DNA of 64,000 nucleotides, from positions 62,001 to 126,000 of the forward strand of contig NZ_FNPC01000006.1 in assembly GCF_900107205.1 (NCBI RefSeq). Direction: 5' to 3'. The notes beneath the pieces were generated by a model, which saw only the letters and a program-made list of their open reading frames with translations, did no database searches and was not told the DNA's origin. This stretch comes from Halopenitus persicus (GTDB taxonomy: Archaea > Halobacteriota > Halobacteria > Halobacteriales > Haloferacaceae). Below, one piece after another: positions 60,550 to 64,000 of this stretch (its first letter is position 1; each line of letters opens with the position of its first letter). The translations under genes and the position numbers were made by a program.

Positions 60550-60917
60550 CGGTCGTCACTCCCCGAACCGTCGTCGGGGGCGGGATGGTCGATCGTCTCG
60601 ACCACCCGCGTCGAGAACTCGGTCTCGGTGAGGTCATCGGCCACGATCGCCTCGATCCACGCCGGATCGACCGACCACCATCCGAGCACGTCGCCCGGCG
60701 CGCGGACGACCGTTGCTTCCACCGGTTGCGGCTCCCACCGACCCTCGTCGGCGAGGTCGATGAGGGCGTTACAGGCCCGCCCGACCTCCCGTTTCGGGAC
60801 CGTCTCGCCGGGGAAGGCGGTCAGATACGTCACGTCGACGGTTCCCTCCTCGACGGCGATCGACTCGACGCTGACCCCGTGGCTTCGCAGCTCGTCGGCG
60901 AGCGCGTCCGCGTCCAT
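60546..60917 (-). CDS. conserved haloarchaeal protein of unknown function
   Basis: A 123-residue protein starting MDADALADELRSHGVSVESI, with a beta-alpha pattern and two Trp-rich segments (GRWEPQP, GWWSVDPAWIEAI). It ends DDGSGSDDR and overlaps the hydrolase start by 4 nt, so they are cotranscribed. No known domain is recognised. The start was chosen because the upstream frame is low-complexity. Confidence 0.7.
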   Translation of the reverse strand: MDADALADELRSHGVSVESIAVEEGTVDVTYLTAFPGETVPKREVGRACNALIDLADEGRWEPQPVEATVVRAPGDVLGWWSVDPAWIEAIVADDLTETEFSTRVVETIDHPAPDDGSGSDDR

Positions 60918-61125
60918 ACCGACCGGTAGCGGCCGCCGGGGTAAATCGGTACCGGCACCGGACGGCGGCCCCGTCACGGGCGGCTGGAAGCCGGCGGCTC
61001 GCCGGTTACGGGGTCACGAAAAGCCGCGGACGGGGGGGATCGTCGGGGGGACGACGAACCAAAATCGGTTGTCAGAGGCACACGATTTGGGTTTCCCGCG
61101 CGGCATCCGATCGTAGTGGATCGAG

Positions 61126-61133
61126 AGATAATA
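61126..61133 (+). promoter_or_regulatory. possible TATA element upstream of the small zinc protein
   Basis: GATAATAA is the best TATA-like match in the 290-bp gap before the gene at 61210. It would leave a leader of about 50 nt. The rest of this gap shows no gene; a six-codon frame MTDPRD at 61162 is too short to credit. Confidence 0.35.
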
Positions 61134-61209
61134 ACCTTTCTGTCGTGTGGGACGATCACATATGACGGATCCGCGGGATTGATGCGACTGCGAGCGGTGG
61201 GTCCGAGAC

Positions 61210-61410
61210 GTGACGCTTCGCCGCCCACACGACTGCGTCCGCTGTGGGAAGACGATCGATCCGGGCGAGGAGTTCGGCGCCGTGGACGTCCTCGATCCGG
61301 CTGGTGAGCTTCGGGTGTTGCTGTGCGTCGACTGCGCGGAAGCCCTGCGGACGTTTCTCGGTGGAACGGACAACGGCGGAGCGGACGGAGCCACCGAAAC
61401 GCCCGAATGA
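61210..61410 (+). CDS. small zinc-finger protein (66 aa)
   Basis: A 66-residue protein with two Cys pairs, DCVRCGKTIDPGEEFGAVDV and LLCVDCAEALRTFLGG, that probably bind one zinc in a ribbon. It belongs to the haloarchaeal zinc-finger micro-proteins. The GTG at 61210 is the only sensible start in frame. Its last residues (GATETPE) lie inside the first unit of a 32-bp tandem array, so the gene end has been duplicated downstream. Confidence 0.75.
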   Translation: MTLRRPHDCVRCGKTIDPGEEFGAVDVLDPAGELRVLLCVDCAEALRTFLGGTDNGGADGATETPE

Positions 61411-61503
61411 CGCCCGACAGAGCCACCGAAACGCCCGAGTGACGCCCGACAGAGCCGCCGAAACGCCCGAATGACGCCCGACAGAGCCGCCGAAACGCCC
61501 GAG
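61388..61503. repeat. 32-bp tandem repeat, about 3.6 copies, beginning in the gene end
   Basis: GAGCCRCCGAAACGCCCGAR starts at 61388, 61420, 61452 and 61484, with exact 32-bp spacing. Each unit contains the ACGCCCGAATGACG block that holds the stop codon of the upstream gene. Two units have GCCACC and two GCCGCC. It is contiguous with no spacers, so it is not a CRISPR. Confidence 0.92.
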
Positions 61504-61565
61504 TGGCGAACCGGTCACCGGGCGTCGACATCCCTTTCGGCGCCGGACGCGAACGCCGGGACGAG

Positions 61566-62516
61566 ATGGATCCGATCGAGGCGTTCCGGGCCGACGGCGC
61601 CGCCGTGGCGGTCGTCGGCGCGGGCGGCAAGAAGACGACGATGTACGCGCTCGCGAACCGGCTCGACCGCGCGGTCGTCACCGCGACCGTTCGGATCCCG
61701 ATCTTCGATCCGCACGTCGCGACCGTCTCGGTCACGCCGGACCCGGTCGAGCGACTCGAACGGAGTGCGGCAGGGGCGGGAACGGCGGGATCAGATGCGG
61801 CGGGAGCAGACGCGGCGGGATCGGAAACGGCCAAACCGAACCCGGAGTTCCCGCTCGGGCTGGTCCCGGCCCGCGAGCGCGAGGATCGGTATCTCGGCTA
61901 CGACCGTGAGACGGTGAGTCGCATCATCGACTCCCACGACGGCCCCGTCCTGATAAAGGCGGACGGGGCACGGACCCGCGAGTTCAAGGCGCCCGGCGAG
62001 TCGGAGCCGCAGATCCCCGACGCGGCCGACGTGGTGGTGCCGGTCGCGAGCGTCGCGGTCGTCGGCGAACCGCTGACCGAGGACCTGGTTCATCGACCGG
62101 AGCGCGTCGTCGACGTCGCCCGCGGCGCGGGGCTCGACGTCGCGATCGGCGACGCGGTCACCCCCGAACTCGTCGGCACGGTTCTCGCGAGCCCCGCGGG
62201 CGGACTGGCCGGCGTCCCCGACGGTGCGTGCGCGATTCCCCTCCTCAACAAGGTCGACGACGCCGACGCGGCGGCGACCGCCCGCGAGATCGCTGCGGTC
62301 GTTCGGGAGCGGATGGCCGAGCAGCGACGTGAGACGCGGGACGGGACGTCGCTCCCGTCGGTTCCGCACGTCGTTCTCGGGCGCCTGGTCGACGAGGCCG
62401 TCGTCGACGTGGTTCCGGTCGAGGACGCGAATCCGGTCGACGACGCGAGCTCGGTCGAGGATACGAGCCCGGTCGACGACGCGAACCCGATCGACGACGA
62501 CCCGCCGGCCGGCTGA
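61566..62516 (+). CDS. YqeC-family protein (selenium-dependent hydroxylase accessory type)
   Basis: A 316-residue P-loop-like protein of the YqeC family, proposed as an accessory of selenium-dependent molybdenum hydroxylases. VAVVGAGGKKTTMYALANRL is the nucleotide-binding start; GPVLIKADGARTREFKAP, PVASVAVVGEPLTEDLVHRPE and PLLNKVDDA are characteristic. The C-terminal ~40 residues are in-frame 18-bp repeats (VEDANPVDDASS type). No molybdenum or selenium gene is next to it, so the role in this organism is open. Confidence 0.78.
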   Translation: MDPIEAFRADGAAVAVVGAGGKKTTMYALANRLDRAVVTATVRIPIFDPHVATVSVTPDPVERLERSAAGAGTAGSDAAGADAAGSETAKPNPEFPLGLVPAREREDRYLGYDRETVSRIIDSHDGPVLIKADGARTREFKAPGESEPQIPDAADVVVPVASVAVVGEPLTEDLVHRPERVVDVARGAGLDVAIGDAVTPELVGTVLASPAGGLAGVPDGACAIPLLNKVDDADAAATAREIAAVVRERMAEQRRETRDGTSLPSVPHVVLGRLVDEAVVDVVPVEDANPVDDASSVEDTSPVDDANPIDDDPPAG

Positions 62517-62562
62517 CCCGACGAGTTGAAACCTTTTTGGGCGTGTCGCCCCGAAAGCGGCC

Positions 62563-63222
62563 GTGTACGACGCTGTCGTCTTCGACAACGACGGGGTGCT
62601 CGTGGGACGGACCCCGTTCGATACCCTCCGGGAGGCCGCCTGGAACGCCTTCGAGAGCGTCGGCGTCGAGGACCCCGACCTCGCACACGTCGAGGACCTC
62701 GCGATCGGCGTCACGCCGGCCACCCTGACGGACGTCTGCGAGCGGTACGGCGTCGACCCGAGCGAGTTCTGGCGCGTCCGCGACCGGACCGCAAGCGACG
62801 CGCAGATCGACGACGCGCGGGCGGGGCGGAAAACGCCCTACGAGGACGTCGGCGTCCTCGACGACCTCGACGCGTCGCTGGGCGTCGTCTCCTCGAACCA
62901 GCAGGCGACCGTCGAGTTCCTGCTGGACCACTTCGACCTCGCCGGACGCTTCGAGGCCGTCTACGGTCGGGAGCCGTCAATCGTCAGCCTCTCGCGGAAG
63001 AAGCCCTCACCCTACTACCTCGAGCGAGCCCTCGAGGACCTGGAGGCGGAGACGGCGCTGTTCGTCGGCGACAACGAGTCGGACCTGGAGGCCGCCGACA
63101 ACGCCGGCATCGACTCCGCGTTCATCCGCCGCCCGCACCGCCGCGAGTTCGAGTTGAGCCGGACCCCGACCTACGAGATCGACGACCTCCACGACCTCGT
63201 GAGCATCTGCGGTCGCCGGTGA
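62563..63222 (+). CDS. HAD-family phosphatase
   Basis: A 219-residue HAD-superfamily hydrolase of the phosphoglycolate-phosphatase-like group. The nucleophile motif FDNDGVLVGR has Asp8 and Asp10, motif II is VVSSNQQATVEFLL, the motif III lysine is in RKKPSPYYLERAL and motif IV is FVGDNESDLEAADNAG. A helical cap occupies about 15-80. The GTG start is supported by a TATA-like CCTTTTTGG about 28 nt upstream. The substrate is not determined by sequence. Confidence 0.88.
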   Translation: MYDAVVFDNDGVLVGRTPFDTLREAAWNAFESVGVEDPDLAHVEDLAIGVTPATLTDVCERYGVDPSEFWRVRDRTASDAQIDDARAGRKTPYEDVGVLDDLDASLGVVSSNQQATVEFLLDHFDLAGRFEAVYGREPSIVSLSRKKPSPYYLERALEDLEAETALFVGDNESDLEAADNAGIDSAFIRRPHRREFELSRTPTYEIDDLHDLVSICGRR

Positions 63223-63276
63223 CCGGTCGTCCCGGCCCCCGACGAGGCTTTCCGCGTCGCGACCCTCGGATCACGT

Positions 63277-63681
63277 ATGACCGCCGACCCATCCACCGCC
63301 ACGGGCGACGCCGCCGCAGGCGACGCCGTCGCCGCCGGGGATCGACCGATCGACCTGGACACCGGCGACGAGCTGGACGCGTTTCTCGCGGAGCACGACG
63401 TCGCACTCGTTGAGTTCTACACGAAGGGATGCACCCTCTGTCAGTCCGTCGAGCCGGTTCTCGGGACGGTCGCCCGGGCGGCGGACGTCGCGGTCGCGAC
63501 GGTCAATCCGCGAACCGACCTCTCGCTCGTGGAGGCATACGACGTCCGGAGCGTGCCGACGCTCGTTCTGTTCGTCGACGGATCGCCCGTCGACCGGCTC
63601 GCGGAGGGGTTCGTCGGCGTCGAGCGCGTGCTCGATCTGATCCGGGAGCACGCGCCCGAGCGCGTTCCCGAGGCCGCCTGA
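63277..63681 (+). CDS. thioredoxin-like protein
   Basis: A 134-residue thioredoxin fold with the active site CTLC (Cys52, Cys55) in EFYTKGCTLCQSVEP and the cis-proline region DVRSVPTLVLFVDG. The CTLC pair is unusual compared with CGPC of classical thioredoxin, so its redox potential may differ. The first ~22 residues are an Ala/Asp-rich extension. It is monocistronic as far as seen. Confidence 0.88.
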   Translation: MTADPSTATGDAAAGDAVAAGDRPIDLDTGDELDAFLAEHDVALVEFYTKGCTLCQSVEPVLGTVARAADVAVATVNPRTDLSLVEAYDVRSVPTLVLFVDGSPVDRLAEGFVGVERVLDLIREHAPERVPEAA

Positions 63682-63739
63682 CGGTCTCCCGAGGACGCCC
63701 GACGTTCGGAGGCGGGGAGACGCGGCGCTCGTGGCTGAC

Positions 63740-63789
63740 GAACGGGCGACAGTGAGGCGAACGGGCGACAATGAGGCGAACGGAGACGA
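63740..63789. repeat. 19-bp tandem repeat, 2.6 copies
   Basis: GAACGGGCGACAGTGAGGC occurs at 63740 and 63759 (one base different) with a partial third unit, between the thioredoxin and the DUF106 gene. Confidence 0.75.
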
Positions 63790-63827
63790 AAGCGACAAAC
63801 GAACCGAACCGGGTGCGGCGTCGGCGA

Positions 63828-64000
63828 CTACGCCGACGTCGGCGACATCTGGATGTTGAGGCTCTTTTGGATGATCTGGGTGAACGCCATCGAGCAGAGG
63901 AAGTACCAGACGATCCAGATCTGGATCGGGCCGAGGATCGGCTCGGTCCACTCCACGGCCCGACCGGCGATCGGGATCACGAGCTCGCCGATCTGGTAGT
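63828..64000 (-). CDS. C-terminus of a DUF106 (Oxa1/EMC3-like) membrane protein, truncated
   Basis: On the minus strand the frame enters from the window end and stops with TAG at 63828-63830, giving about 57 residues. WTEPILGPIQIWIVWYFLCS is a membrane helix and MAFTQIIQKSLNIQMSP is the characteristic end of archaeal DUF106 proteins, members of the YidC/Oxa1/Get1/EMC3 insertase superfamily. The N-terminal part lies outside the window. Confidence 0.82.
   Translation of the reverse strand, partial: YQIGELVIPIAGRAVEWTEPILGPIQIWIVWYFLCSMAFTQIIQKSLNIQMSPTSA

Noticed and set aside
61162-61182. A six-codon leader peptide MTDPRD before the small zinc gene
   Set aside because: It is too short to support, with no attenuator structure visible.
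61388-61503. CRISPR array
   Set aside because: The 32-bp units are contiguous with no spacers, and there are no cas genes in the window.

Overview
This window comes from a halophilic archaeon (class Halobacteria, most like Halorubrum and relatives). The evidence is direct: very high G+C, strongly acidic proteins, many leaderless genes with a TATA-like box about 25 nt before the start codon, and archaeal-only genes (rpl21e, rpoF, endA, tfs, nmd3, mch, Orc1/Cdc6, an intron-bearing tRNA-Met). The gene names are family-level assignments made by reading motifs; no database search was run.

Layout. 1-4 kb: a membrane-protein tail, a TrmJ-type RNA methyltransferase operon, and a folate pair (dihydropteroate synthase plus the MptE-type pterin pyrophosphokinase). 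4-8.7 kb: the conserved archaeal cluster rpl21e-rpoF-DUF655-ksgA-hemK, here with an MscS channel gene between ksgA and hemK. 8.9-13.2 kb: a split MetE pair, an Lrp/AsnC regulator, a DUF63 membrane protein and cspA. 14.2-16.4 kb: a low-G+C replication-origin module with an orc1/cdc6 gene between inverted 30-bp origin recognition boxes, ending at tRNA-Leu. 16.5-30 kb: housekeeping and small zinc proteins, folD, glyA, cmk, tfs and an XPD/DinG-type helicase. 30-44 kb: nmd3, metY, mdh, a Hel308-like helicase, a NucS-N/zinc-finger protein, and the overlapping pair endA-trpS. 44-52.5 kb: carB, hydrolases, haloarchaeal conserved proteins, an intron-containing tRNA-Met, a cupin and a rhodanese. 52.5-64 kb: a PGF-CTERM surface protease, a PhoU/TrkA-C protein, mch, a Tat-exported protein, a thiamine-binding-type protein, a YqeC-type protein, a HAD phosphatase, a thioredoxin and the end of a DUF106 membrane insertase.

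How the genes connect. One-carbon and methionine metabolism is dense: folP, mptE, metE (two halves), folD, glyA, metY and mch are all present, though not in one operon. EndA, TrpS and an intron-containing tRNA-Met link tRNA splicing to charging. The rpl21e-rpoF-DUF655-ksgA-hemK block covers ribosome, RNA polymerase stalk, 16S rRNA maturation and release-factor methylation.

The most unusual property is not a gene. At least a dozen intergenic regions carry short direct tandem repeats of unrelated sequence (units of 16-34 bp, 2-4 copies), and many genes carry in-frame versions (15, 18, 24 or 30 bp) in linkers and tails. Several arrays include or duplicate the TATA box of the next gene. No phage, transposase or CRISPR array was seen.
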